Source: Sacculina carcini
Lineage: Eukaryota; Arthropoda; Thecostraca; Sacculinidae
Assembly (NCBI GenBank): GCA_916048095.2
Contig: OU696583.1
Span: forward strand, 942,501 to 1,006,500
Length of the DNA: 64,000 nt
Reading direction: 5' to 3'
This document shows positions 1 to 11,691 of this stretch, one piece after another. The notes under the pieces were generated by a model. It was not told the DNA's origin. It did not search any database and was given only the letters and a program-made list of their open reading frames with translations. Within the stretch, counting starts at the first letter, position 1. Each line of letters begins with the position of its first letter. The translations under genes were made by a program, and so were the position numbers.

Positions 1-234
1 ACCACGACGTCACCTAGATTACCCTTCCGCTATTTGCTTGATAAATTCCTACATATTCTCCAGTTTAGATGAATGCAACTCTTTATTCTTCCATCTTGCC
101 TTCCGTCCAGTCCATCCGTCAACTCGAACCCATCATCAACCTCGCCTGTCGCTTTCTCCTCAAAACACCTAATTGCTCACATTGGCAAGCTCGGCTGGCT
201 TACAGCTTCCAGCAGGTTGTCTGAAACCATTGTG

Positions 235-480
235 GTGCGACACAACTTCCGTCTCGCGCCACCTCCCGACCCTACCAGCTGTGTGTACGCCTGTTTGTCT
301 GTATGTCTGTGTGTCATGTTTGTCCGTGTCATTGTGTATGTGTTGTAGGAGCATGTGTGCATGAGCTTGTTTGTACGTGTGTCCGATCGTCCTGTCCTGT
401 TATGTCTGTACTTGTAAATACACTCGGTCCAAAGCACTCACATTGTCCACTTGTGTTGTTCCGTGGCAACCCAAACGCTA
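235..480 (+). repeat. Dispersed repeat, copy 1 (inverted partner near 29.2 kb)
   Basis: This stretch is nearly the reverse complement of 29,137-29,385. The shared sequence runs from a short C-rich segment through a TGT-rich body to a 3' end reading TTCCGTGGCAACCCAAAC. No coding capacity is convincing: apparent ORFs are only the TG-rich composition. Class unknown; a SINE or MITE-like family is possible. Confidence 0.6.
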
Positions 481-996
481 CAACATGCTGAATGATGTTG
501 AAAATTCTTCACAATCCCGCATCTCCTTCGGTCTCTCCCCATTGCTTTGAACGGAGCGAATTCTCGCTACCCTTTCCGACTTGCTTGTCCTCCTGCGATT
601 AATACCTGAGATAAACCTGGTCAGCTAAATCTATTTATTTCTTTGCACCCGGAATCTACCATTCTCTCCGCGCATATTTACTCCGTATGAGACACCTCCG
701 TTGTTTCTCTTCTCAACTTCACTTGAAATACTTGAAATGTTTGCACATATGCTTGAAATGTTGGCACTTCTAGACTAGCGAGTTGTCGGGAACTATTTCA
801 TTTCTGTCAGATATACAATCCACAGTGAAATGTGACTTGGATCCCAAATTAATTTTTTCTGTGCCGCTCTAATCTCCTAAAGCTAAGATCTTATAAAGCT
901 ATCTCTCACAAATAACGTGTTTGGTATCCGTTGAAGGTAGTGAAGAAGCAAATACACTAGATTGCTAAATTTCACCAAACTGGCTTCATACCTGAA
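481..996. other. Intergenic, no gene seen
   Basis: AT-rich single-copy-looking sequence with no ORF of recognisable composition, no splice-bounded coding segment and no RNA gene that I can see. Confidence 0.5.
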
Positions 997-1199
997 CAGT
1001 GGAGGATCCAGGGTACAATTGGCGGGGGGCTGAATTAATTTTGTGGAGGCTGAATTTTGGGGGCGATCAGTCATGTACATTGTACATGCATCACTTGAAC
1101 CTTTTTAGTGAACCTCTTGGTTATGAGGAGTTGATGGAAACATTTGGAGAGGGGGGGCTTTAGCCCCATGAACCCCCACTGGATCTGCCTGTGTACTGG
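997..1199. mobile_element. Degenerate hAT-like MITE
   Basis: The left end CAGTGGAGGATCCAGGG and the right part, whose reverse complement contains GGCAGATCCAGTGGGGG, resemble the CAGTGGCGG termini of clearer hAT-like copies in this window. G runs in the interior match the GGGGGGCTGAATT style of those copies. The right terminus is rearranged and I see no target-site duplication, so this is a weak call. Confidence 0.35.
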
Positions 1200-1549
1200 A
1201 AGGCTTCTGTGGAAAATGCAATGAGCGAAGACAGTAAAAGTAAGAAATTACGCACTTTGTTAGCCTGCAGCCATTTCACAGCAAAATAATGCTGTTCATA
1301 CAAACATAGGTGTGAACGTCATTGTTCCCTAAGTTCTCATTGATTATGTATTCAATTCTGTATTGATTCAGATGAATATGCACGAGCTTTATATCACAGC
1401 ATATTTTTAACCCACATTAAAATCGTCTACCACTTGATATCCTGTCGCAAATATGCTATTACGTATCTATAAGCGTCCGTCTAAACCGCAATGCAAGCAT
1501 ATATGTGTATGTTTGCCTGTCTGTGTGATTACGTGTGCTTGTATGAGAC

Positions 1550-1621
<72 letters not shown>

Positions 1622-1699
1622 TGTGTGTATTGATTAATCACTCATGTATTCGAAGCCGACCAGAGGTTCATCTCATTGGTGTAAAAAGCATGCGGCTGA

Positions 1700-1740
<41 letters not shown>

Positions 1741-2949
1741 ATACACCGGTGCTTTTTGCAGCCAAGTGAATATACAGTTTCTTGTCATCGCAACCGACAG
1801 CAGAACTGGGTCATGTGAGGAAGCGAGGGGGAGGGGCTGCAACCTCCCCCCCGCTCTGGCCCCCTTCCTCTTATTGCACGCGCCCACGAGGACAGTGCGA
1901 CGGGCAAAAAGTGCGGGTAGAGTGTGGGAGTGACCCAGATAATGTCGTCAATGGCGCTCTCACGCTCTCTGCGGCCACCGGCTCCATGCCATGCGAAATA
2001 GCGCTCAAGTCAGGCGGGCAGAGGCGGCGCTAGGGGGTTTCCGAAACAGGAAATATATGCGGGGAGCATTTGTTTTATTTAATGAAAAATGGCGTTTTTT
2101 TCATGGGCCAATGACAATTTTAATTGGCATTTTTTAGATACCAAAATATTATACACTCACGGAGAGAACATATCGAATTTAATCGCTCAAACTACATAAA
2201 ATTCGGAAATTTGAAGGATTATATAAACAATATCCCGACAGACCAGACAACCCCGAACAGCAGAACATGCGGGAAAAAGAGGACGTATAGTTACCTTAGG
2301 AAACACTGTTAATGCTTATGGCGAGGACTTTTGGGGGTTGAGAAAGTCGTGGAACATTTGTGGGGCTGAAGCTCCCTGAGTGCTGACCTTGACGCCGCCA
2401 TTGCAGACATGTCATGTTCATTGAATACTTCTAAGCTGCTACAAAGCGTCATCTATACTGTACTGTTCGGTGTGCTTGCAGGAAACTAATACAGGAAACA
2501 TAGTGCTTGCAGGAAACATAAACAACATCAACAACATAAGCAACTCGATATGCTCCTGTGCGATATGTTTTTAGTTATTTGCGGTAATATTCTATCTTTC
2601 TTTTTTGTGTTCCTGTTCTGGTTTTGCTGTGCCTGTATATTGTATTGTTTGTGTGTTGTGTGTGTGTATAAGTGTTTGTTCTTATTATATTATATAGAAT
2701 ATTCTTGAAATTGAATTTGCACAATAAATCAGCATATATTATTGATCCAGGGCTCAAATTATGCTCACGTGCGAAAACACGACAAATAAATGGACAACAC
2801 AAATAACTGAGTGAGTATAAATGTGCTGCATCAACTGGGTGATGCTGGGTTTATGGTGTTTAATATCGAGGGTCACTGCTGAATTTTGACGCGAGCTTAA
2901 TTGTTAATTGCAGTGTCTAATAGTCTGTGAGATCCGTCAATAATATTAA
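1200..2949. other. Intergenic with microsatellites
   Basis: Contains an uninterrupted (TG)n at about 1,554-1,618 and an (AC)n at about 1,703-1,733. The pair could form a hairpin, being TG then AC separated by about 85 bp. The remainder is AT-rich with no supported gene. Confidence 0.6.
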
Positions 2950-3365
2950 AACAAGATGCACCCAATTAAATTTCTACAGCTGTTCCCTAGAACTCGAGAA
3001 AGACAGCAAAGATTGAGCGTAAGACACATAACAGTGTGGAATGGAATAAAAGAATGCATTAAACAAAGTAGGACCATAGACACATTAAAATAGAACTTCA
3101 TTGAAGGTATGAATAATATAAATGTAAATCAATCAGTGATGTTTCAACGATTCGAGACAATCGACTGATTCAGCAGTGTGCCTATATATGTTGTAATTAT
3201 TTCTATCTTGTTGCGATGTTACTGTCTTTTTTGTACGGTGTATTTATTCAGTTCAAAGGACCGACATGAAAAAAGCGCATGCTTATGTGGGTCCCTATGA
3301 CAACGATTTTGTAAATTATATTGGTGACGAAATACATGATGATGATGATGATCAATAAAGTATAT
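2950..3365 (+). mobile_element. LINE 3'-end fragment (ORF2 C-terminus plus tail)
   Basis: A plus-strand frame here reads as the far C-terminus of a non-LTR ORF2: an LFPRTRERQQRLSVRHI segment, then a WNGIKECIKQSRTIDTLK segment, like the R..LSVR...WN.LP..I....S..FK ending of CR1/L2/RTE-type ORF2 proteins. An in-frame stop follows the TLK. The element closes with an (ATG)5-like tail and AATAAA near 3,354. It is a dead, 5'-truncated copy. The clade is not assigned. Confidence 0.5.
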
Positions 3366-4980
3366 TCGCGAATAAGTAACGAGTACATTGGAAGGGTGCT
3401 GATTATTGAAATATGCTGTTTTCTGAAAACAGTTAATTTTCAATGAGAAGTTCAAGTTTGTATGCGTTCGAAACCAGAGTGCAAAAAAACGTCTTGACTT
3501 TAGAGGTTTGGAATATGGTTGACGCTAAATGTGTAAGGATTCAAGAACATCAGATTGAGAACATTTGATTTCACGAATTTCTTTCAGTCCCTCGCCTCCT
3601 GCAAAGGCAGCACATTACATTAGAACCATTACACCAGTAAGGCGCCGTGTTCGGCGATCAACGAGCGAGCGCGAAGCTATCATATGTAATCAAACTTTGT
3701 CGTAAATACATTTGTCTGCGTGCATGGACAAAGTTTTCTGCTAAATTATAAGAGGGCATATGACACGTGCCACGTGCCACACTGGACACTGACATGATTC
3801 GGCATGGTCTCATTCGCGGCAGGAAGGATTGGGCTACCCAAAAAAGAATGCATGTTAATCGGACTTATGATTCCAGAGAAATGAGCCTCTGAAAAGCGTG
3901 ACCACGGCCGCTCATACTCATTTTTCTAGTAACACCAAGTATGAATTCGCTCGCTATCGCTCGCTCGTAATGAATATGGCCATTTCTGCTTGTGGCATCT
4001 TAACTTATAAATATTCGCAAGACCGTATACGCTGAGAATTATGTTCTGTTGAGTCCAAATATAATTAGGAATTTTTTTAGCAATTGGAACTTTTTCATTA
4101 TATAATTTATTCAGGATTGTTTGGTTTGTTGATGTAAATATGTCCATTCTATACGCAGACGTGACTTTTACGGTTTTCATTTTACCGATGTTAGATGTTT
4201 TTGTGTCTGTCCTGTTGTATCTGCTTCTGTAAATTATAACCACATATACCTGAGGAAATTTCATTATATTGTGTTTTTGAGCCTTATGGAATGAACATTT
4301 AAACGAATTGGTGCGTTATCTTTAGTTATATTATGTTTAAATGATCTTGACTTAGATAATGCACGTACAGAGAGATTAAATCGTCAATATTTTACAGTGA
4401 GAGGGCTCAGACTGTGGATATATAAGCTAGGTTTTTGGTTGTTATTGGAACCTTGCTTGTACCTCGAACTGCGGTTAACATTTAATATCTAGACTAGTCC
4501 ACATTCAGCTGTTGAAGGCCGTGCGACATCAATTGTATTTGGTATGTCACTCAAATTAACATAGGCGCGAAAAACAAGTACTCATAATATATTTCACACA
4601 ATGCATATGAAATCAGAACAACATCGCATAAACGAAGATGAAAGTAGTGATAGACTATAATGAGCACAGCAATCAGAACGGTGAGAAATTAGTCAAAATA
4701 GACAATATGTGGCGGACAGCAGTGTGCATTTCATGCACACACACAAGGTCGTCAGTATTGAACATTATACACAGTGTTATTCACATGATCATACATATGT
4801 ACATATGTGAATAATTACATTATTCACATATGTATATGTGTATATATGTGTATGTATGTGCGTGTGTATGTATGTATTCAATTTTGCAAGCAGCCATGTG
4901 CTTTCTGTCGATTTTTGGTCCTTATTTTTGTCTGCATACCGCTCTCCATGTGCCCACATGTGTCTATACTTGTATTACTG
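3366..4980. other. Intergenic, AT-rich, nothing supported
   Basis: No ORF with biased composition, no recognisable repeat and no RNA gene. A palindrome-like cluster of ACATATGT(G) motifs lies at 4,795-4,850. Confidence 0.5.
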
Positions 4981-4984
4981 CTCG

Positions 4985-5038
4985 CGCCTTTGTCCTCGAA
5001 AGTGCGCTATATTAAATACATGTTGTTGTTGTTGTTGT
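4985..5038 (+). repeat. LINE/SINE 3' tail ending in (TTG)n
   Basis: The GTGCGCTATATTAAATA motif followed by ATG and a TTG run recurs at 12,226-12,277. This is the hairpin-plus-short-tandem tail style of L2/CR1-type elements, so both are probably 3' ends of one family. It sits immediately upstream of the SLC25A51 start. Confidence 0.45.
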
Positions 5039-5066
5039 TAGTGCAGATGGCCGACTGGGAGCTGGT

Positions 5067-6954
5067 ATGAGCATGGACCGAGAGCTGGTGGGTGAGTTTC
5101 AGTGTGGCTGGGGTGCGGCCTTCATCAATATTGTTCTCACCTACCCCATCAACAAGATCATGTTTCGCCAGGTTGGTTTGTCGCATTTTTTCCGAGCAGT
5201 GGCGGCGCCAGGGTTCTTCCAGTGGGGGGCTGAGGTGGGTCCAAGGAATAAGATGCGGGGCTTGGCGAAACATGGAGGAATACACTTGAAATGCTCATGG
5301 TCAGAATAAGCCCCTTCCTGGTGTCGCCACTGTTTGCCAGGGTAGAATTCAGTGGTGTATGAAGGTGATGGTACACCGCGGCGGTGACTTTTTCACTATA
5401 CGTTTCTGGTAATAGGTTACTGTTTGGTATGCTATCCCGCACTGTTACGTGCGATTTTCAGATCATTCTTGCCCTATTCATCTTATTTTGGTAGAAAACT
5501 TGCCGTGTTAATATAAAAAGTTATATATTTAAATACAAAATAACAATCAGCAAGCACTTTTCTGAATCCACAATATTTCATACATTTGGCGCTCTCCTCT
5601 CCTATTTCTCACCATAATTCCCACAACCAAACTTTTTTCTCCCTTCTGAAATGTATAACTCCAATACAGTTTGAATTACACTACATACAAATCAACAATA
5701 CACGTGATAAACATCACAACGCAACTTCGTGCTCAACACAAAAATGTTCAAGTAATAATTACAGCAACATTTTTGCATGAATTTGAATGATTGATTTGGC
5801 GAGCGTTGTCGATTTGCTTGCGTGTGGGCGTCAGATGTTGCACGGTGTCGGTGTGGGAGCCGCGTCCCGGCAGCTCTACGGCGAGGGAATGCTGTGCTTG
5901 TACCGAGGCATTCTGCCGCCACTCTTTCAGAAGACCGTCTCCGTGTCGCTCATGTTCGGTGAGACTGCGCGTGCGTGTGTGCTGTTGATGCCAGAGACTT
6001 AGCAACGACCCCCTGAGAACCCCGGCCGAGGGGTCCCGTTGCCTTACATTTTATTAAGATTGATCATAAAGTAGCCAGCTTAATTGAGACCGTGAGGCTG
6101 CTCGTAGCAGCATTTTTCACAAAGTCAGATCTCTCTTATAATCGTCCTGTATTTATAATGGGGACCCATGTATTGCCTTCAGGAGGGCCCCCTTCAGGGG
6201 ACCTTACAACAGCATCCAAACACTCATCCACATACCGTGACGTGAAAATCTCGCATTTGTGGCTGTGTGTGTGTGTGTGTGCGTGTATGTGGCAGGAATG
6301 TACGAGCATTTTCAGCGACAACTGGGCGGCTGGACGAGACACACGCCTGGCGCCCCGCGCTGGTGGATATCGCCCACTGCCGCCGCGTTGGCCGGCTGTA
6401 CCGAGGCGCTGCTGACGCCGTGCGAGCGCGTGCAGACGCTGCTACAGGACCGCGCCCATCACGGCTCACTGGCCAACACGTGGCACACGTGTCGCCACTT
6501 GGCGGCGCGTGGCGGTGTGGCCGAGTTCTACCGCGGCCTGGCACCAGTGCTCTGGCGTAACTGTCTCAGCAACGTGGTGTTTTTCGAGATGCGGCGCGTG
6601 CTGGCTGCGCTGCGCACTCGCCACTCTCCAACCTCCTCCTCGTCTGTGGCAGTCGTCTGGGATTTTGTCGGCGGTGCGCTGATTGGCGCATTCACCTCGA
6701 CAGTCATGTATCCGCTGAACGTGGTCAAGACACACGCACAGAGCCGCATCGGCGGACCGTTTGTGGGCGTTGGCGCGACGTTGCGCGAGATTTACCGCGC
6801 GCGCGGCCACAGCATCAGCGCCATCTACCGCGGCGTGCACGTCAACTACACGCGTTCGCTCATCAGCTGGGGAATAATCAATTGTACATACGAGATGTTG
6901 AAGTCTATGAGAAGCGAAGAGACAACGGGATCTGCTTACCCCTCGGCGTCGTAA
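5067..6954 (+). CDS. SLC25A51: SLC25A51-type mitochondrial NAD+ carrier, 3 exons
   Basis: Exons are 5,067-5,171, 5,835-5,958 and 6,296-6,954. They splice in phase with GT-AG junctions to a 295-residue protein; human SLC25A51 has 297. Members of this subfamily import NAD+ across the inner mitochondrial membrane. Visible in order: a first carrier motif at residues ~26-35 (YPINKIMFRQ, with the family's atypical P-x-x-K), a LYRGILPPLFQKT segment, a second carrier motif near 117-127 (TPCERVQTLLQ), a WRNCLSNVVFFEMR segment, a third motif near 215-225 (YPLNVVKTHAQ), and SLISWGIINCTYE close to the C-terminus. All align with SLC25A51 in order. The start is the first in-frame ATG; it overlaps the stop of a short upstream ORF. 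Intron 1 carries a hAT-like MITE and intron 2 a dispersed repeat and a (TG)n before the acceptor. The 3' end faces WARS2. Confidence 0.93.
5197..5332. mobile_element. hAT-like MITE in SLC25A51 intron 1
   Basis: Begins CAGTGGCGGCGCCAGGGTT and ends GGTGTCGCCACTG, inverted with respect to each other. The flanking 8-mers TTTCCGAG and TTTGCCAG match at 6 of 8 positions, as expected for an aged hAT 8-bp target duplication. Non-coding. Confidence 0.75.
6003..6215 (+). repeat. Dispersed non-coding repeat, copy 1
   Basis: Related to 9,480-9,700. Both have a GTTGCCT segment, an AAAATGATAATAA-like stretch, GAGACCG, then CAAAGTC..ATCTC/ACTTCT..TATAATGG and a terminal purine-rich region. It starts with a self-complementary GACCCC...GGGGTC hairpin. 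It lies in SLC25A51 intron 2, its partner in a WARS2 intron. Class unknown. Confidence 0.45.
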
Positions 6955-7437
6955 ACATTGTGTATGTGTGTGTGTGTGTGTGTGTGTGACAGCTAGTCAG
7001 ATTCGGGACCGATGAGAATCTTGAAGTGTTCAATTTCGAGTTGTTTGGTGCGGTTTTTTGCACGCGTTTTTGCATCACGCCACAAGTGTCCTAGGCAAAG
7101 ACTGTTGTTGTTATTGCAAAAATATTGTATTTACATGCAATACCGCTGCTCGACTCCGATGCATTGTGTATTTTCTATAGAAAAAATTACACGCAGAAAT
7201 ACAAAACATGCAGAAAAAATGCAGCACCGATTTTGCATGGAATCCACGTGAACTACGGGAGTAGTGTGCGAAATAATCTCACAACACAGGAGACAGAAGA
7301 GAAATGGAGAGAAAACTCAGAAAGAGGAAGTTTTGCCGATAAAACTCGAGGAACTGCTGGATTTGGCATTTTTCACATGTCAGAGGAACAGTCAGATACA
7401 CGCGCATTCGGCACACACACACACACATATATACATA
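6955..7437. other. 3' intergenic gap between convergent genes
   Basis: Holds the 3' flanks of SLC25A51 and WARS2. A (TG)n follows the SLC25A51 stop directly and an (AC)n/(AT)n stretch precedes the WARS2 stop. I see no clean AATAAA for either gene. The longest plus-strand ORF through here (7,125-7,739) is partly antisense to WARS2 and not supported. Confidence 0.5.
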
Positions 7438-10400
7438 CTAGTCGGACAGCCGCAACTGAGTCGCTTCGACCACGAGTTGCCACGTGTCACGTGCACGTGT
7501 CGCTGCCTTGCGACGTCCGTGTTCGAGCACGTCGCGTAGATGCTCGGGTCGTGCGCGTAGATGGCGCCACCGTTCCTGCACGGGCTGCAGATGCTGCGAT
7601 ATCGCTTGTGCCAACAGCGGCTTGTACGCGCCCGTGTCCAGATGGCGGCTCTGCGCGCGGATCTCCTCGAGACTTAGACCGGTTAGCGCCGAGTGGATCT
7701 GCATCAGATTGGAGACCGCCGGCCGCTCAGCGATGTTGAAGAACACCTCCGATGTGAAGTCGGTGACGGCCTTCTTCACCTTCCTATGCACCTCCTCGGC
7801 GGAGTCGGTCAAGTACACACAGCTCATCGTGTCCGGGTCTGACTTGGACATCTTCTTCAGCGGGTCTCGCAGACTCTTCACACGAGCCGTTACGTCATCT
7901 GTGGCACAGAGCGGCATATTGAACGTCCAAATACATCAAATCGGCAGCTGTTTTGTCAGCCGACACTTTCTGTCATGTGTTGTGTCATGCATTCTGGGGA
8001 GGTGGCCCTCTCTAATACGTCTTCTGTTCTTGTGGCGCCATATCGTGGAGAGGGTCGGTTCTGCGGTGGCAGCGAGCTGCACGGGACACAACTGTGTTCA
8101 TAAGCTTAGACTTCTTCCCGTGTAGCAGCTGTCACTTGAGGCCTTTCAACTTTAACCTTTCTGTGTTCTGTTTCCACCAACAGAATCGACCCGCGATTGG
8201 TCCCGTCCGCTAAACGTACTGCACCTCATGACATACATACGAAAATTCCAAACCTGAGGGACGACGACTCCATCTTATACGACAGAAACAAGCGCAGCAA
8301 AACATTTAGGTACCATGAAAAACGCAAACGCATCCCCAAATTACGTCCACATTCAGACATGAGGGATTACCGTTGACGATGGCCGAAGGTTTCGGAAAGA
8401 TGGACGTGTTGAAGGCGCTGTTGAAGCGTTCGGCTAGATGTTGAGCCAGCTGGATATGTTGTACTTGGTCCTCTCCAACAGGAACCTGGTGAGCTCTGCC
8501 AAATTCAAATCGATTGTGTAGATTTTCAGGATTCTAATGCCAGCTTACCTGCCCTGAAACATTTGGTTTTACTAATTATATTTGATCACCGTAAATGCTC
8601 TATTTATCCGACAGGCTCTAATAATCCGGCAGGCTCTAATAATCAGGTACCCTCAGGTATGGGTTTAAAAATAATCCGGCACCTTCGTGAAGCTGGAGCT
8701 CGTCCTCGCTTGAGATGTGATTGTGGGATTCCATCATAACAAAAGACACGTGGGCGATTACTACACAGAACAATACACTGTGGAGATACGCGTCTCCTCT
8801 CGTCCCTGTTATCAGTGCACTATTTTTGTTGTTGCAGTTTTTGCGCAATCCTACCGTACGGAGTGACCAAATATAATCCGACAGGCTCTAATAATCCGGC
8901 ACCATACGCAGGGGGTCGAAAAATAATCCGGCCTGTCGGATAAAAAGAGCATTTACGGTAATCGTTTATTTCTTTAGCTTATTTCTTCATTTGCTTTCAT
9001 CTTCCAGACTAAAAGCTTCACTTTTCTATCTCTTTTTCACTACATATTTTGGGCACTTTCAGCTTCCATGCAGCCACCGCTCTGGGTGGTAATAGTGCAC
9101 TTGCACTCTTCCCATGCTACCGGATTTGCCTGCAATTAATAATAATAATAATAATAAATTAAACTGTTTAGCGACGTCACCGGTAGAGCAGAATATCGGC
9201 CGCCTGAAGCACCGGGTACACAAACACGCCGAGCGGCACGTTCTTCAGCGAGGCCGACTTATCGCGATACTGCGGCAGATGCGCCAGTCGCGGCATGGTC
9301 GTCAAACAACCGAGCAGCCAACTGAGTTGCGCGTGCTCGGGCACGTGCGACTGCAGAAACAGCGTGACCCGGTCGGGATCGACTCCACACGCCAGCAGAC
9401 TAGCGGTCAGATCTGTGATGCGCGTCGATAATTGGCAACGGTTCTGCGGCAGCACGTCCAAGCACAATACAAATCAGATTCGTAGCAACCGCAGCCGGAG
9501 GAGACCTCGTTGCCTCACACATGATAGTAAAAATGATAATAATGTAGCGCATAAAAGTCCACAGTCTCCAGGAGACCGCATTTTCTCAAAGTCGGACTTC
9601 TATTATAATGGTGTTATTTATAGTGCGGGCCACAAATATTACATCCCGGAGACCCATAAGACCGCATCGGTTCTCGTCCAAATCGTGCCACCCCATTATG
9701 GTGGTATTTAAGAGCGCATTGCTTGCATTGCAACTTACGGAAAGTAGACTTTGTAATAAAAGCATTACGTTCTATCCGCTGGAATCAACACAACTATCTA
9801 TTTTAGCTAAAACAACACTAAAACCAGCACACTCGATGTGGACGCCTGTTACGTCGCGGCAGTGGCGGCGCCAAGAACAGGGAGTTTGAAGAGGTTGAAG
9901 CACCCCTGTGCCAAGCCCATTGATCCCTCCCAAAATCCTGACCGGAACCAGGTGACCCCCGGGTTGTTTGTTGTTCATGTATTAGCTGTCTTTATGTGCG
10001 TTGTGAACACTGTGTGTATTGATGTGTGTGTTCTCCCTGCGTGGAGACACCCGGTTTTTGAAATACAAAAAAGGATAGCTAGAAATAAATGAAAATATTT
10101 ATTTATTTATTTATTTCTAGCTATCCCTTTTTGTATTTCAAAAACCGGGTGTCTCCACGCAGGGAGAACACACACATTTCGAGTGTAGTTCCTCATGTTT
10201 CGCCAACTCCACGCATCGTTTTTCTTAGCTGCCTTCAACCTGCTCACCGGAAAAACCCTGGCTTCGCCACTGCGCAGCGGTGTCTTACAACATCACTTAT
10301 GACGCACTCACATATTGGACTTGAAGCAACAAACAACTGATGTGTGACACACAGTACCTGTGGCATGGTCATCGAATGAAGATCAACAATGCACAATATC

Positions 10401-10567
10401 AGATCGTGATTTGGGCCACAGCTGTTTTGCAACTGCAGCCACGGCTGAACTAGTCCGATGTAGTTGCCCAGATGCAGCGATCCCGAAGGCTGGATGCCGG
10501 AGAACACTGTGGTGACTTGCGAGGACGAAGAAGATGCCGTTCTCCTCCTCCCTGCCGTCGCCGTCAG
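7438..10567 (-). CDS. WARS2: Mitochondrial tryptophanyl-tRNA synthetase, 4 exons, start not found
   Basis: Class I synthetase charging mitochondrial tRNA-Trp. On the minus strand the exons are 10,358-10,567, 9,181-9,443, 8,371-8,495 and 7,438-7,898, all in phase with GT-AG junctions. The first holds [17 protein letters not shown] with the HIGH-type ATP signature. The second holds [17 protein letters not shown] and [13 protein letters not shown]. The third holds [15 protein letters not shown]. The last holds [17 protein letters not shown] with the KMSKS loop and runs to the stop. These follow human WARS2 in order. Upstream of VFSGIQ the frame stays open over an R/S/T-rich, acid-free stretch that would suit a transit peptide. 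I place the acceptor at 10,568; a weaker alternative is 10,507. The initiating exon was not identified. Introns carry a Tigger-like MITE, a hAT-like MITE with a palindrome and a dispersed repeat. Confidence 0.92.
8588..8960. mobile_element. MITE with ~28-bp TIRs in WARS2 intron
   Basis: Starts ACCGTAAATGCTCTATTTAT and ends with the inverted equivalent (...AAAAAGAGCATTTACGGT). Within the ends a short AATAATCCGRCA-type motif with GGCTCT is repeated about six times near both termini. The ends would fit a TA target if one base has decayed, so pogo/Tigger-like is possible but not proven. No transposase remains. Confidence 0.6.
9480..9700 (+). repeat. Dispersed non-coding repeat, copy 2
   Basis: Partner of 6,003-6,215; shared blocks are in the same order and orientation. 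Located in a WARS2 intron. Confidence 0.45.
9860..10272. mobile_element. hAT-like MITE carrying a long internal palindrome
   Basis: Ends are CAGTGGCGGCGCC and CTGGCTTCGCCACTG in inverted orientation. Flanking 8-mers CGTCGCGG and CGCAGCGG agree at 6 of 8. Inside, 10,023-10,090 and 10,109-10,176 are 68-bp inverted arms with one mismatch seen, separated by an 18-bp AT-rich loop. The arms include the GTGTGTGTTCTCCC and CCGGTTTTTGAAATACAAAA segments. Confidence 0.7.
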
Positions 10568-11691
10568 CTGTCAACAAACACATCTAGGCTCGGTGCTGGG
10601 CACTCGGCATCTCAAAGCAGCAATGGAAGCAGCCAGGAAGAGCTTGGGGTTGAAGCCCCTCTCTAATGTGCCAAGCCCCCCTAATAATCCCGCCCATGAA
10701 CACTTCGCCAGGTGACCATAAATCATATTTTCCCAGGACAGATCCTCTTTCTGTGGGCTGTTCGGCTCACAAAAAGTTTCAAAAATCCTTCAAATGTACG
10801 ATAGTATATATTGTTGGAGTGATTAAATTCTAATTGTTCCCTCTGCGAATGTTTAATGTAATGCGAATGTCTGTGCCTAAAAGAACATCCACTGAAACAT
10901 TTGGTCTGTAAAAAGGTAGATTCTCAAAAAATCATTTTTCAATGAAAAAAACATGGTTTTTCGAGCGCGCACAAGTGTCCTCTTCTTGAGAAATTCGGAG
11001 TATGGCCACCCTGTGTTGTGCCAAGCAGCCGCATCTTTTTCCTCAGCCCCGACTGGAAAAATCCTAGCTCCGCCACTGGGGTGGAACGGAAATTACCCTT
11101 TTTGTAATGCAAAAATCACACGAAACTAGTTCCGTGTGATAATTTATTACACCCAAACATTCCTAATGCCAGACTAATTAAAACAAAGTTTTCTGTATCT
11201 TATTGTTCATTTAAGAGGTGGACCGCTCCTTTTTAGCCAATTACAGAAACAACAATTTTGTACAATATGTACGTGTGATTTAGTCAATTGAGCAACGACA
11301 TGAGAAACTATCGAGCGAAATTGAAGTTGAGTGTTTAAATTGAAAGTCAAATAAACAGATGAGGCCCGAAGTAACAGGCCGGGCAGGATATACAATAACA
11401 GGTCGTCGTCTGCAGATGATTATACGTGTTTGCTCATCATGTCGTCTCCCCTACAACAAACAAACCTCTTTGGAGAAAGCGAACCAGAAGAGAACGCCAA
11501 AAGTACAGCTGTCTGATGTCAAATTCGTTTGTTTGACAAGAATTATCTACACCACCCAAACAAAGCACCCTCGTTGTCTCAACTACGCAACTTCACCAAA
11601 GATTAAAGTCTGACACACACGCAGATGGTTGGCTCTACAGTACATAGAACGTTCACACTTGACGATAGAAAATGACGTGTCATATCTAGAC
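10568..11691. other. Intergenic upstream of WARS2
   Basis: A degenerate hAT-like right end (AATCCTAGCTCCGCCACTG) closes at 11,078, and AGGAAGAGCTTGGGGTTG near 10,635 may be its left part. The WARS2 first exon may lie here, but I could not recognise it. No other gene is supported. Confidence 0.4.

Noticed and set aside
7012..7739. Plus-strand ORFs between SLC25A51 and WARS2
   Set aside because: Composition is not coding-like, and the distal half is antisense to the last WARS2 exon.
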